Part shown: piece after piece, positions 50,568-59,497 of the stretch
Position numbering within the stretch: position 1 is the stretch's first letter
How the letters are laid out: every line of letters starts with the position of its first letter
Source of the DNA: Papillibacter cinnamivorans DSM 12816
GTDB lineage: Bacteria; Bacillota; Clostridia; Oscillospirales; Oscillospiraceae
Reading direction: 5' to 3'
DNA length: 64,000 bases
Assembly: GCF_900176335.1 (NCBI RefSeq)
Contig: NZ_FWXW01000002.1
Location: forward strand, 310,001 to 374,000
The notes under the pieces: model-generated
Database searches by the model: none
The model's input: only the letters and a program-made list of their open reading frames with translations
Told to the model about the DNA's origin: nothing
Position numbers and translations under genes: made by a program

Positions 50568-51887
50568 ATGGGCGGTTATATCCCCTCCCCGGATACCGAA
50601 CGCCGGGAGATGCTCGCCGCCCTGGGTCTTGAATCCGCTTCGGATCTGTTTTCTCATATTCCCGGCGGGGTGAAGCTCTCCGCCCCCCTGGATCTGCCCG
50701 GGGGAAAGAGCGAGCTGGAGGTACGGCGGGAGGTCTCCGCCCTGGCCGCCCGAAATACCGTCTTTCCCACCGTCCTGCGCGGAGCGGGGGCCTACCGGCA
50801 CTATATCCCCTCGGTGGTGAAGTATATCCCCGCCAAGGAGGAGTTTCTCACCGCCTATACCCCCTATCAGGCGGAGATCAGCCAGGGGATTCTCCAGGCC
50901 ATCTTCGAATATCAGACCATGATCTGTGAACTCACGGGCATGGACGTCTCCAACGCCTCGGTTTACGACGGAGCTTCCGCCGCCGCCGAGGCCGCCGCCA
51001 TGTGCCGGGAGCGGAAGCGGACGAAAACTCTTGTCTCCGCCGCCGCGAGTCCCGAAACCATAGCCACCCTGCGCACCTACTCCGAAGGCGCGGGCGCCGA
51101 AGTTGTTCTCATTCCGGCCCCGGAGGGCAAAACCGATCCGTCTGCCCTGGTCGCTCTTCTGGACGGGGAAACGGCCTGCGTCTATATCCAGCAGCCCAAC
51201 TTCTTCGGTCTTCTGGAGCCCTGTGAAGCCCTGGCCGCAGCTACCCATACTGCCGGGGCCAAATTCGTCATGGGTGTCAACCCCATCTCTCTGGGGCTTA
51301 TAAAATCTCCCTCCGAGTGCGGAGCCGACGTGGCCGTGGGGGAGGGCCAGCCCCTGGGCCTGCCTCTTTCCTGGGGAGGGCCCTATCTGGGCTTCATGGC
51401 GGCAAGCCGCGCCCTTATGCGCCGCCTTCCCGGCCGCCTGGTGGGCCAGACTCATGATGCCGAAGGAAACCGCGTCTTCGTCCTTACCCTCCAGGCCCGG
51501 GAACAGCACATCCGGAGAGAAAAGGCGGGAAGCAACATCTGCTCCAACGAGGCCCTCTGCGCCCTCACCGCCGCCGTATACATGGCCGCCATGGGCCCCG
51601 GCGGCGTCAAAGACGCCGCCTCCCAATCCGTGAGCAAGGCCCACTATCTGGCAGGTCGGCTCTGCCGGATCCCCGGCGTTTCTCTCGCCTATCCCGGCGA
51701 GTTTTTCCATGAATTCGTGACGACCCTCCCCGTTTCCCGGGAAACAGCCCTCGCCGCCCTGGAAAAAGGGGGAATCCTGGGAGGTCTCCCCGTGGACAGG
51801 GGACTTCTCTGGTGCGTCACCGAGGTGGTCTCCCGGGCCGAGCTGGATAAAACCGCCGAAATTCTGGAGGAGGTGTGCCGGAAATGA
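50568..51887 (+). CDS. gcvPA: Glycine dehydrogenase (decarboxylating) subunit 1
   Basis: A 439-aa N-terminal half of the split P protein, which with GcvPB decarboxylates glycine using PLP. It opens MGGYIPSPDTERREMLAALG. Conserved segments are YHRYIPS-like YRHYIPSVVKYIPAKEEFLT, AYTPYQAEISQGILQAIFEY and GMDVSNASVYDGASAAAEAA. It begins one base after the gcvH stop and overlaps gcvPB by four bases. Confidence 0.96.
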   Translation: MGGYIPSPDTERREMLAALGLESASDLFSHIPGGVKLSAPLDLPGGKSELEVRREVSALAARNTVFPTVLRGAGAYRHYIPSVVKYIPAKEEFLTAYTPYQAEISQGILQAIFEYQTMICELTGMDVSNASVYDGASAAAEAAAMCRERKRTKTLVSAAASPETIATLRTYSEGAGAEVVLIPAPEGKTDPSALVALLDGETACVYIQQPNFFGLLEPCEALAAATHTAGAKFVMGVNPISLGLIKSPSECGADVAVGEGQPLGLPLSWGGPYLGFMAASRALMRRLPGRLVGQTHDAEGNRVFVLTLQAREQHIRREKAGSNICSNEALCALTAAVYMAAMGPGGVKDAASQSVSKAHYLAGRLCRIPGVSLAYPGEFFHEFVTTLPVSRETALAALEKGGILGGLPVDRGLLWCVTEVVSRAELDKTAEILEEVCRK

Positions 51888-53311
51888 AGCTGCTTTTTGA
51901 AAAAAGCCTCCCCGGCTCCTGCGGAAGATATCTGCCGGACTCGGACGTCCCGGAATACGCCCTTCCGGAGGATGCCCTGCGGAAAACCCCTCCCGCTCTG
52001 CCGGAGCTTTCCGAAACCGAACTGAGCCGCCACTATTCCGCCCTGTCCCGCCGGACCTATGGCGTCAACTGCGGCTTCTATCCCCTGGGCTCCTGCACCA
52101 TGAAGTACAATCCCCGCATCAACGAGGAACTGGCCGCCCTTCCCGGCTTTACGGAGGTTCATCCCCTCCAGCCGGAACACACCGTTTCCGGCTGCCGGGC
52201 GGTCCTGGATCTGGCTGAGGACGCCCTCTGCCGCGTCACCGGGATGGACGCCATGAGCTTCCAGCCCGCCGCCGGCGCCCACGGGGAATTTACCGGCCTT
52301 CTTCTCATCCGGGCCTATCACCGCGCCCGGGGGGACTTCAAGCGCATGAAAATCCTGGTGCCCGACTCGGCCCACGGCACCAACCCCGCCAGCGCCGCCA
52401 TGGCCGGCTTCGACGTGGTGAATCTCCCCTCCCGGGAGGACGGCCTCGTGGACCTGGATGCCCTGCGCCGGGCGGCTGGGGAAGACACCGCCGGCCTCAT
52501 GCTCACCAATCCCAACACACTGGGGCTATTTGACACCGGCATCCGGGAGATCGCGGACATCGTCCACGAAGCGGGCGGTCTTCTCTATTACGACGGGGCC
52601 AACTTAAACGCCGTCCTTGGCGTCGCCCGTCCCGGGGACATGGGCTTCGACGTGGTGCATTTAAATCTCCACAAGACCTTCTCCACCCCTCACGGCGGGG
52701 GAGGCCCCGGCAGCGGCCCCGTGGGCTGCAAAGAGGCCCTGCGCCCTTATCTTCCCGCTTCCCGCCTTGCCGGCGCGGTTTCCCCGGAGAGCATCGGGCA
52801 GGTGCGGGCCTTTCACGGCAATTTCCTGGTGGTGGTCCGGGCCCTGGCGTATCTTCTCTCTCTGGGAAGCGACGGCCTGCTGGAGGCCTCCGAGACCGCG
52901 GTCTTAAACGCAAACTACCTGCTGCACAGGCTCTCGCCTAAATATAAGGCGGCCTATTCCGGCAGGTGCATGCACGAATTCGTCCTCACCCTGGAGGACC
53001 TGAAAAGCGAAACCGGCGTTTCCGCCCTGGACCTGGCCAAGGCCCTGGCCGACCGGGGCATCCATCCGCCCACCATGTATTTCCCCCTCATCGTCCACGA
53101 GGCCCTTATGCTGGAACCCACCGAGACCGAGACCAAGGAAACCCTGGACGAGGCGGCGGATCTCTTCCTTGAATTATATAAAGCCGCTCATGATCGGCCG
53201 GAACTTCTGAAAAACGCCCCCCTGAACACTCCCGTCCGCCGCCCCGACGAGGTAGCCGCCGCCCGCAATCCCGTCCTCCGGTATACCCCCGGCGAGGCGG
53301 CGCAGGAATGA
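51884..53311 (+). CDS. gcvPB: Glycine dehydrogenase (decarboxylating) subunit 2
   Basis: A 475-aa C-terminal half of the P protein. The PLP-binding Lys lies in HLNLHKTFSTPHGGGGPGSG. Other conserved parts are GFYPLGSCTMKYNPRINEEL, PDSAHGTNPASAAMAGFDVV and HEFVLTLEDL. ATG 51884 overlaps the gcvPA stop (ATGA) and is preferred over GTG 51875, which lies too close to the AGGAGG. Confidence 0.96.
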   Translation: MKLLFEKSLPGSCGRYLPDSDVPEYALPEDALRKTPPALPELSETELSRHYSALSRRTYGVNCGFYPLGSCTMKYNPRINEELAALPGFTEVHPLQPEHTVSGCRAVLDLAEDALCRVTGMDAMSFQPAAGAHGEFTGLLLIRAYHRARGDFKRMKILVPDSAHGTNPASAAMAGFDVVNLPSREDGLVDLDALRRAAGEDTAGLMLTNPNTLGLFDTGIREIADIVHEAGGLLYYDGANLNAVLGVARPGDMGFDVVHLNLHKTFSTPHGGGGPGSGPVGCKEALRPYLPASRLAGAVSPESIGQVRAFHGNFLVVVRALAYLLSLGSDGLLEASETAVLNANYLLHRLSPKYKAAYSGRCMHEFVLTLEDLKSETGVSALDLAKALADRGIHPPTMYFPLIVHEALMLEPTETETKETLDEAADLFLELYKAAHDRPELLKNAPLNTPVRRPDEVAAARNPVLRYTPGEAAQE

Positions 53312-53318
53312 GGTTTTT

Positions 53319-54299
53319 ATGATCTCCCAGCTTTTCACCTTCCGCAGCCCCGGAACGCATCCTTTCGAAAACCAGGCCCTGGAGTCCTTTTTCCTGGAGG
53401 CGGTTCCGGACGATGCCTGCGTTCTCTACCTCTGGCGCAACGACCGCACCGTGGTCATTGGCAAAAACCAGAACGCATGGAAGGAATGCCGGGTCTCCCG
53501 GCTGGAAGGGGAGGGAGGGCATCTGGCCCGCCGCATCTCCGGCGGCGGCGCCGTGTATCACGACCTGCACAATCTCAACTTCACCTTTCTTCTCCCCACC
53601 CGGGAGTACGACGAGGACCGGCAGCTGGAGGTGATCCTCCGCGCCGTGCGGGACCTGGGGATCGATGCCTCCAAGTCCGGGCGCAACGATCTGACCGCGG
53701 AAGGCCGAAAGTTTTCCGGCAGCGCCTACTGGCACGGCCGGGGCCGCTCGCTGCACCATGGGACTCTCCTGGTGGGCTCCGACCTGGATACCCTCACCCG
53801 GTATCTGAGCGTGTCCCCGGATAAGCTTAAATCCAAGGGCGTGGAGTCCGTGCGCTCCCGCGTGGTGAACCTGGCCCAGCTTTGTCCGGGCCTCACCGTG
53901 GAATCGCTGGTTCCGCGCCTGACGGAAGCCTTCGGCGAAGTCTGCGGCCTCCGCCCCCGCGCCTGGGAACTCACGGGGAAGGACAGAGAGCGGGTTTCGG
54001 AGCTCACGGGGCGCTTTTCCTCCCGGGAATGGCGCTTCGGGCAGAATGTTCCCTTTACCGCCGAACTGTCCCGGCGTTTTCCCTGGGGCGGCGTGGAGCT
54101 GTCCCTCCGCGTGGAGGGCGGCATCGTCCGCCAGGCCGCCGTCTATACCGACGCCATGGAAACCGAACTTTTTGACACTCTCTCCCGGAGCCTGGAGGGC
54201 GCCCCGTTTTCCTCCCGGGACCTTGTAAAGCATTTATCCTTTTCAGACTCTGCTCTTCTGGCCGACCTTCGCGCCTGGCTGGAAACCGAAGCGATGTAG
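53319..54299 (+). CDS. lplA: Lipoate-protein ligase
   Basis: A 326-aa enzyme that attaches free lipoate to GcvH using ATP. Motifs are VVIGKNQNAWKECR, HLARRISGGGAVYHDLHNLN (the RR-x-SGGGAV-x-HD lipoate-AMP signature) and KFSGSAYWHGRGRSLHHGTL. It lies in the gcv operon, so lipoate for GcvH is salvaged; no lipA or lipB is in the window. Confidence 0.95.
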   Translation: MISQLFTFRSPGTHPFENQALESFFLEAVPDDACVLYLWRNDRTVVIGKNQNAWKECRVSRLEGEGGHLARRISGGGAVYHDLHNLNFTFLLPTREYDEDRQLEVILRAVRDLGIDASKSGRNDLTAEGRKFSGSAYWHGRGRSLHHGTLLVGSDLDTLTRYLSVSPDKLKSKGVESVRSRVVNLAQLCPGLTVESLVPRLTEAFGEVCGLRPRAWELTGKDRERVSELTGRFSSREWRFGQNVPFTAELSRRFPWGGVELSLRVEGGIVRQAAVYTDAMETELFDTLSRSLEGAPFSSRDLVKHLSFSDSALLADLRAWLETEAM

Positions 54300-54311
54300 G
54301 AGGTGCCCCAA

Positions 54312-55700
54312 ATGGATTCTTTCGACCTGATCGTGGTGGGCGCGGGCCCGGGAGGGCTCGCCGCCGCCGTCCGCGCCGCCCGTCTGGGCATGAAAACCGC
54401 CCTGGTGGAATCCCGGGAGCTGGGAGGCACCTGCTTAAACCGCGGGTGCGTTCCCACCAAGGCCCTCCTGCGCAGCGCGGAGATCCTCCGGGGCGCCCGG
54501 GAGCTGGGGCTATCCGTTCCCGGTCCGGAAGAACTGGATTTCGGCGCCCTCCGCGCAAAAAAAGACGAGGCCGTGGAGCGCCTTCGCGCCGGGACGGAAG
54601 CCCTGGTGAAATCCTGGAAAATCTCCCTCTTTCGCGCCGAGGCCCGGGTGCTGGGCTCCGGCCGGGTGTCCGCGGGTGAGCTGCTGCTTACCGGGAAGCG
54701 CATTCTGGTTTCCCCCGGAGGACGGCCCGCGCTGCCTCCCATTCCCGGCATAAAGCTGCCCGGCGTCTATACCAGCGACGGGCTGCTGGAATCCGGCTCG
54801 CCGCTCTTTCAGAGCCTCGTGATCCTGGGCGGCGGGGTGGTGGGAGCGGAAATGGCGAGCCTTTATGCCGCCCTGGGCTGCCGCGTCACTCTCCTGGAGC
54901 TCACGGACAGACTGGTGCCCTCCATGGACCGGGAGCTTTCCCAGAGCCTGGCCCAGCTTCTGAAAAAGCAGGGGGTACAGATAATCCTCTCAGCCAAAGT
55001 GTCGGAAATCCGGAAGTCGGATGGCGGCCTTGCCTGCGTGTATGCCGCAGGGGAGCGGGAAGGTCTCGCGGAGGGTTCCGCCGTCCTCGTGGCCGCGGGT
55101 CGAAGGCCCGCTCTGGATCGCCTTTTCGATCCCGGTTTGGAGATAAAAACCGAGAAGGGCTATATTGCGGTAAACGGGGACTTCGAGACCTCGGTTCCCG
55201 GCGTCTTCGCCGTGGGGGACGCCGTGGGGGGCATGCAGCTGGCTCATAAGGCCGAAGCGGAGGGCGTCTTCTCCGTGGAGCGCATGGCGGGCCTTGCACC
55301 GGAGGCCGATCTTTCCCTGATTCCCTCCTGCGTCTATACCGAACCGGAGCTTGCCTCCGTGGGGCTGACGCCGGACGAAGCCAAACTCCGGGGAATCCCG
55401 GTGAAAACAGGAAAAAGCCTCATGACCAGTAACGCCCGGAACGTCATCGAGGGCGGCCAGCGGGGCTTTGTGCGCCTTGTCTTCCATGGGGAGACCGAGG
55501 TTTTGCTGGGGGCCCAGCTTCTCTGTCCCAAGGCCTCCGAGCTCATCGGCGGCCTGACCGCGGCCGCCGCCGCGAAGATGACGCGCACGCAGCTTCTGAA
55601 AGGTGTCCGCCCCCACCCCTCTTTCTCCGAGGGGATCTTCGAGGCCCTGGCAGCGGTGGACGGCCGCTCGGTTCACACCTCTCCCGGCCTGGGGCGCTGA
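54312..55700 (+). CDS. lpdA: Dihydrolipoamide dehydrogenase (L protein)
   Basis: A 462-aa FAD enzyme that reoxidises dihydrolipoyl-GcvH with NAD. ATG 54312 is preferred over GTG 54303 because AGGAGG ends eight bases upstream. The FAD motif is LIVVGAGPGGLAAAVRAARL, the redox disulfide GGTCLNRGCVPTKALL (C-x4-C), the NAD motif VILGGGVVGAEMASLYAALG and the C-terminal active site HPSFSEGIFEAL. It is the last gene of the operon. Confidence 0.96.
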   Translation: MDSFDLIVVGAGPGGLAAAVRAARLGMKTALVESRELGGTCLNRGCVPTKALLRSAEILRGARELGLSVPGPEELDFGALRAKKDEAVERLRAGTEALVKSWKISLFRAEARVLGSGRVSAGELLLTGKRILVSPGGRPALPPIPGIKLPGVYTSDGLLESGSPLFQSLVILGGGVVGAEMASLYAALGCRVTLLELTDRLVPSMDRELSQSLAQLLKKQGVQIILSAKVSEIRKSDGGLACVYAAGEREGLAEGSAVLVAAGRRPALDRLFDPGLEIKTEKGYIAVNGDFETSVPGVFAVGDAVGGMQLAHKAEAEGVFSVERMAGLAPEADLSLIPSCVYTEPELASVGLTPDEAKLRGIPVKTGKSLMTSNARNVIEGGQRGFVRLVFHGETEVLLGAQLLCPKASELIGGLTAAAAAKMTRTQLLKGVRPHPSFSEGIFEALAAVDGRSVHTSPGLGR

Positions 55701-55731
55701 AACTTTGTTTTCCCTCACCATTCTCTTTTTT

Positions 55732-55782
55732 AGACAAAACCCGGACCGCGATCATTCGCAGTCCGGGTTTTGTCTGTTTTTT
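55732..55782 (+). terminator. Terminator of the gcv operon
   Basis: A perfect 15-bp stem (AGACAAAACCCGGAC/GTCCGGGTTTTGTCT) followed by GTTTTTT. Confidence 0.92.
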
Positions 55783-55845
55783 CTGCTCGGCGCGGTTTCT
55801 ATTTGGGACAGGTCCGGCATATAGTTTCCCAAGGGGGGATTTGCC

Positions 55846-56028
55846 TTGGAAATCGATCGCCCGGGGCTGGAGCGGGTCAAGCGTGAATGGATGCTCTCGG
55901 CCCTGAAAAAGCTCCTGGAGGAACAAATCGTCACGGAAGAAGCGTACCGCCGGACAAGGTCCGCGCTTTTAAAAGAGCGCCCGCCCCATGCCGGCGCCGC
56001 CGGAAAATCTGATACCGGGAGGGGATAG
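55846..56028 (+). CDS. Small SHOCT-like protein upstream of the recombinase
   Basis: A 60-aa protein starting at TTG 55846, with AAGGGGGG seven bases upstream. Residues 17-44 (LSALKKLLEEQIVTEEAYRR TRSALLKE) look like a SHOCT-type short helical hairpin, often found next to recombinases in Clostridia. It ends eight bases before the recombinase start, so the two are one unit. Confidence 0.7.
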   Translation: MEIDRPGLERVKREWMLSALKKLLEEQIVTEEAYRRTRSALLKERPPHAGAAGKSDTGRG

Positions 56029-56036
56029 CGCAAAAC

Positions 56037-57665
56037 ATGGATCTCTACCGTCTGAAACAGGAACTGGAGGCAGGCAGGACGATTTACGACCTGCCCCTGC
56101 GCGTGTCCTATTACGCCAGGGTCTCCACCGAGAAGGACGAGCAGCTTCACTCTCTCAAAGCCCAGGTGGAATATTTCTCCGGCTTCATCCGGAGAAATCC
56201 CAACTGGGTCCTGGTGGGCGGCTACGTGGACGAAGGGCTCAGCGGCACCAGCGTTATAAAGCGGGAAAATTTCCTGCGGATGCTGGAGGACGCCCGCCTG
56301 GGCCGGTTTGACTTTCTGGTCACAAAAGAAATCTCCCGCTTTTCCCGCAGCACCCTGGACAGCATCCGGTACACCCGGGAGCTCCTGGGCTGCGGAGTGG
56401 GAGTCCTCTTTCAGTCGGACAACATCAACACCCTGGCCCCCGACGCGGAGCTCCGCCTGGCCATCCTCTCCAGCATTGCCCAGGACGAAGTGCGCAAAAT
56501 CTCCGAGCGGGTCACCTTCGGCTTCCGCCGGGCGGTGGAACGGGGCGTGGTCCTGGGAAACGGCAGCATCTGGGGCTACCGGAAGGAAGACGGCCGGCTC
56601 ATCGTGAAAGAGGACGAGGCGGTTCTGGTGCGGGAAATCTTCGAGCTCTATGCCGACCGGGGGATGAGTATCCGGGGCGTCTGCGCCCATCTGTCACAGC
56701 GGGGCCTGAAAAACTCCCGGGGAGGGGACTTTTCCTTCAGCACCATCCGCGGGATTCTTTCAAATCCCAAATACAAAGGCTACTACTGCGGCGGAAAATC
56801 CCGCAAGCTGGACTACAGGGAGGCCGCCCGCGCCCGCCTGGACCCCTCGGAGTGGGTCCTGTATAAGGACGAGGATACCGTGCCCCCCATCGTCTCCGAG
56901 GAGCTCTGGGACCGCGCGGGCCGCATGCTGGACGCCCGGGGCGGGAAAGGGAAGGGGAGCGCCCCCTGCCGCAGCCTTTACCCCTACAGCGGCAAGCTCT
57001 TTTGCTCGGTTCACGGCGCGCCCTTCTACCGCGCGGCCTACCGCGGTGCCGGCGGGCTCCGGGAGGTCTGGCAGTGCAGGGAATACGCCTCCGGGGGAAG
57101 GGCCGCCTGCTCCGTTCCCGTGGTATATACCGAGGAGCTGGATAGGCTTCTCCGGGAAGCCCTGGAGCTGGCGGGCGTCCGCCGGGAAGAGCTGGCCCGG
57201 GCTCTCGCGGACCTTCTTTCGGAACCCGCGGTCTCTCCCGTCCGGGAAAAGGAGCGCTCGTCCCTTCTCCGGGAGCGCGGCCGTTTGAGCGCCCGGAAGG
57301 ACCGTCTTTTGGACCTCTGCGTCCGGGGCTCCCTTTCGGAGGAGGAGTTCCGGGAGCGGAACGAGGGCTTCAACCGGGAGCTGGAAAGCCTCGCCGCCCG
57401 CCTGGAGGCCCTGGAGTCCTCCGTCCCGGAGGAAAAGCCACTTTCCGTGGAAACCCTGCTATCCGCCGCCGCGGCCGCCCTGGAGCTTTCCGGAGGCTTT
57501 GACAGGGCCCTTGCGGACACGCTCCTGGACAGGGCGGAAGTTTCGGCGGGGGAGGGGGGCGCGGTGCTCGTCACGGCGAAGCTCCGATTCCTGAAGGAAC
57601 CCCTGTCCTTTGTAATACGGCGCTGCCGGGGCAAGGCTTCCGTCTGCTCCGTGCAATACATATGA
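56037..57665 (+). CDS. Large serine recombinase ending inside spoIVA
   Basis: A 542-aa large serine recombinase. The resolvase domain (about 20-165) has the nucleophile Ser30 in YYARVSTEKDEQ, with KEISRFSRSTLDSIRYTREL and SSIAQDEVRKISERVTFGFR. A recombinase domain (about 180-300) and a zinc-ribbon region (KLFCSVHGAPFYR, WQCREYASGGRAACSVPVVY) follow. A coiled coil lies at about 400-465 (KERSSLLRERGRLSARKDRL). Its stop overlaps the ATG that opens the spoIVA 3' fragment. Size and domain order match SpoIVCA-type recombinases that excise the skin element from sigK. Base composition is like the host's, so it is not a very recent arrival. Confidence 0.93.
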   Translation: MDLYRLKQELEAGRTIYDLPLRVSYYARVSTEKDEQLHSLKAQVEYFSGFIRRNPNWVLVGGYVDEGLSGTSVIKRENFLRMLEDARLGRFDFLVTKEISRFSRSTLDSIRYTRELLGCGVGVLFQSDNINTLAPDAELRLAILSSIAQDEVRKISERVTFGFRRAVERGVVLGNGSIWGYRKEDGRLIVKEDEAVLVREIFELYADRGMSIRGVCAHLSQRGLKNSRGGDFSFSTIRGILSNPKYKGYYCGGKSRKLDYREAARARLDPSEWVLYKDEDTVPPIVSEELWDRAGRMLDARGGKGKGSAPCRSLYPYSGKLFCSVHGAPFYRAAYRGAGGLREVWQCREYASGGRAACSVPVVYTEELDRLLREALELAGVRREELARALADLLSEPAVSPVREKERSSLLRERGRLSARKDRLLDLCVRGSLSEEEFRERNEGFNRELESLAARLEALESSVPEEKPLSVETLLSAAAAALELSGGFDRALADTLLDRAEVSAGEGGAVLVTAKLRFLKEPLSFVIRRCRGKASVCSVQYI

Positions 57666-57937
57666 TCCGCGCCGATATCAAGACGGAGGTATCTCCCATC
57701 GTGGGCAGCGAAAAGCAGTCCGAAGATTTGATCAATTATCTCCTCCAGGAGTTTGAGGGAGACACCAGCAAGATCTGGAAGTCCAACATCTTCGGCAAAT
57801 CCTTCCACGAGCTGGTGAGCGAGGACCTCCATGCCAAGCTTAAGCGCATGCCCGAGGATGCCCGGGGCAAGCTCCGGGAGACCCTCCAGCGCATTATCAA
57901 CGAAGGCAGCGGCGGCCTCATCTGCATTATCCTGTAA
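57662..57937 (+). CDS. spoIVA: SpoIVA C-terminal fragment (interrupted stage IV sporulation gene)
   Basis: The 91 residues from MIRADIKTEVSPIVGSEKQS through LQEFEGDTSKIWKSNIFGKS to INEGSGGLICIIL match the C-terminus of SpoIVA, the ATPase that builds the basal layer of the spore coat. Normal SpoIVA is about 490 aa; the P-loop ATPase and middle domains are missing. Upstream, the same frame reads Ile-His-Met at 57656-57664, as in family members (IHMIRADI), so the breakpoint lies within the last codons of the recombinase gene. No ribosome binding site precedes the ATG. A strong terminator follows, as for a genuine gene end. Confidence 0.9.
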   Translation: MIRADIKTEVSPIVGSEKQSEDLINYLLQEFEGDTSKIWKSNIFGKSFHELVSEDLHAKLKRMPEDARGKLRETLQRIINEGSGGLICIIL

Positions 57938-58006
57938 ACCGCCTGAAATTGGGAATGCTGAATCGTCCTGCCGGACCGCAGTATAAAAACCGCTGATAAC
58001 AAACAT

Positions 58007-58049
58007 GGAAGCGGATCGAAAAATCCACAGGATTTTTCGATCCGCTTCC
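58007..58049 (+). terminator. Terminator of spoIVA
   Basis: A perfect 20-bp stem (arm GGAAGCGGATCGAAAAATCC, loop ACA) followed by GTTTTCT. Confidence 0.9.
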
Positions 58050-58143
58050 GTTTTCTCTGCCCCCTGGATAAATTTCGGCAATCGTGATATTCTTAGATCA
58101 TAGATCCGGAATAAAGAATTCCGCCGGATCTCCGGGAGGAATC

Positions 58144-58809
58144 ATGGGTACGGTTACGTTTGAAACCATCAAAAACTCGCCTGAGATTCAGGCCTATATC
58201 CGCCAGGCGGACGTGACGCTGGAAGCCCTGGGCTATACCGAGCACTCTTTGGCCCATGTGACAAAGTGCGCCGAGGTGGCCAGCGATATCCTGCAGCGTC
58301 TGGGCTATTCCCATCGGGAAATCGAGCTTTCCCGCATCGCCGCCTTCATGCACGACATCGGCAACATGGTAAACCGCGTGGACCACGCCCAGAGCGGCGC
58401 GGTGATCGCCTTTCAGATCCTCAGCCGCATGGGGATGGACCCCGAGGACATCACTGTGGTGGTCTCCTCCATCGGAAATCACGACGAGGCCTCCGCCATC
58501 CCGGTAAACGCCGCCTCCGCGGCCCTGATTCTGGCCGACAAGACCGACGTGCGCCGCAGCCGGGTGCGAAACCCGGACTCTTCGAAATTCGATATTCACG
58601 ACCGGGTCAACTACGCGGTGTACGACTCCTCTCTGGACCTGGATACCGAACAGAAAACCATAACTCTGAGCCTGCGAATCGACACCGAAATCAGCGCCGT
58701 CATGGACTATTTCGAGATTTTTTTAAACCGGATGCTCCTGTGCCGCCGGGCTGCCGACTACCTCGGCCTCCGCTTCCGCCTGGACATCAACGACGTCATC
58801 CTGCTGTAA
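58144..58809 (+). CDS. HD-domain phosphohydrolase
   Basis: A 221-aa protein with an HD domain: HSLAHVTKCAEVASDILQRL, AAFMHDIGNMVNRVDHAQSG and GNHDEASAIPVNAASAALIL carry the metal ligands (H..HD..D). The C-terminal part (about 150-221) is specific. The start at 58144 has GGGAGG upstream. Probably a nucleotide or signal-nucleotide phosphohydrolase. It is monocistronic. Confidence 0.88.
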   Translation: MGTVTFETIKNSPEIQAYIRQADVTLEALGYTEHSLAHVTKCAEVASDILQRLGYSHREIELSRIAAFMHDIGNMVNRVDHAQSGAVIAFQILSRMGMDPEDITVVVSSIGNHDEASAIPVNAASAALILADKTDVRRSRVRNPDSSKFDIHDRVNYAVYDSSLDLDTEQKTITLSLRIDTEISAVMDYFEIFLNRMLLCRRAADYLGLRFRLDINDVILL

Positions 58810-58826
58810 AAACTTATTGAAAAAGG

Positions 58827-58860
58827 GAGCTGCCCAAAAGCGCTTTTGGGCAGCTCTTTT
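58827..58860 (+). terminator. Terminator of the HD gene
   Basis: A 14-bp stem (GAGCTGCCCAAAAG/CTTTTGGGCAGCTC) followed by TTTT. Confidence 0.85.
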
Positions 58861-58871
58861 ACATTACTTAG

Positions 58872-58902
58872 TTTGGACGGGAGCTGCGCGCTCCCGTCCA
58901 AA
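58872..58902. repeat. Isolated hairpin
   Basis: A perfect 13-bp stem TTTGGACGGGAGC/GCTCCCGTCCAAA with a five-base loop, no T tract. It stands at the left of the long non-coding region. Confidence 0.6.
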
Positions 58903-58945
58903 GCTTTCGTAGGCGGTCTTTTCAAAAGGCTAAGATAACGAGTAT

Positions 58946-59033
58946 TACGCGCCTCCGGCGGGGGGCCATTTTCCCCCTCGCAGGGAAAAGTGGCCGAAAA
59001 AGGTGCGCCAAGAGGCTCCGGCCCCTTGGATCC
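58946..59033 (-). repeat. Structured repeat, inverted pair, left copy
   Basis: Read on the minus strand it has ATCCAAGGGGCCGGAGCC, TCTTGG, a CACTTTTCCC/GGGGGAAAATG-type stem and CGCCGGAGGCGCGTAA. The same order occurs on the plus strand at 59498-59585. Sequence differs by roughly a third, but the stem pairing is kept. Confidence 0.6.
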
Positions 59034-59497
59034 CAAAGAAGAGTTTTGCGGCAAATGCGCCTCCGAAAGAACCCGGCCATCGGCAGGAAGAACCGCACGA
59101 ATAGCTCAAAAAACAGGAACTCCATTTTTCAGCCCGCGACAGGCCTTCCGAAAATCAGTCCCGACGGCTCAGAAAATCTGCTAAAACCTTCTGCCAGCAA
59201 CATCGAAGAAGATAGTAAAGCAATCCCCATATTGTTAACATAATACAAAAAGCAACAGTCGGAAGCTTTGAAATTCTGAAGTGTCCCATAGACCAGACGC
59301 TTTTAAAAAAGTTAATCCTCTCAATCGTCGTATAAACTCGGTTTTCGCAGACTCCTTGAGCCCCACAGTCCAAAACCTGGAGAGCTCCGATCGCGGGCTC
59401 AAAACAGACCTCTTGCCATAGAGCTGTCCGTGCGCTCGAAATTACCGATAGTCAATTACTCATTAAGAGCGTCTCAAGGAGCACCCGTCCCATGGAG
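59034..59497. other. Non-coding stretch between the inverted structured repeats
   Basis: No gene with a ribosome binding site is seen; frames are short and AT-richer than the surroundings. It may be the inside of a small non-autonomous element. Confidence 0.4.

Noticed and set aside
55701-55845. The 5' part of spoIVA just left of the recombinase unit
   Set aside because: The stretch holds only the gcv terminator and a short upstream region; no SpoIVA-like sequence was found there or elsewhere in the window.
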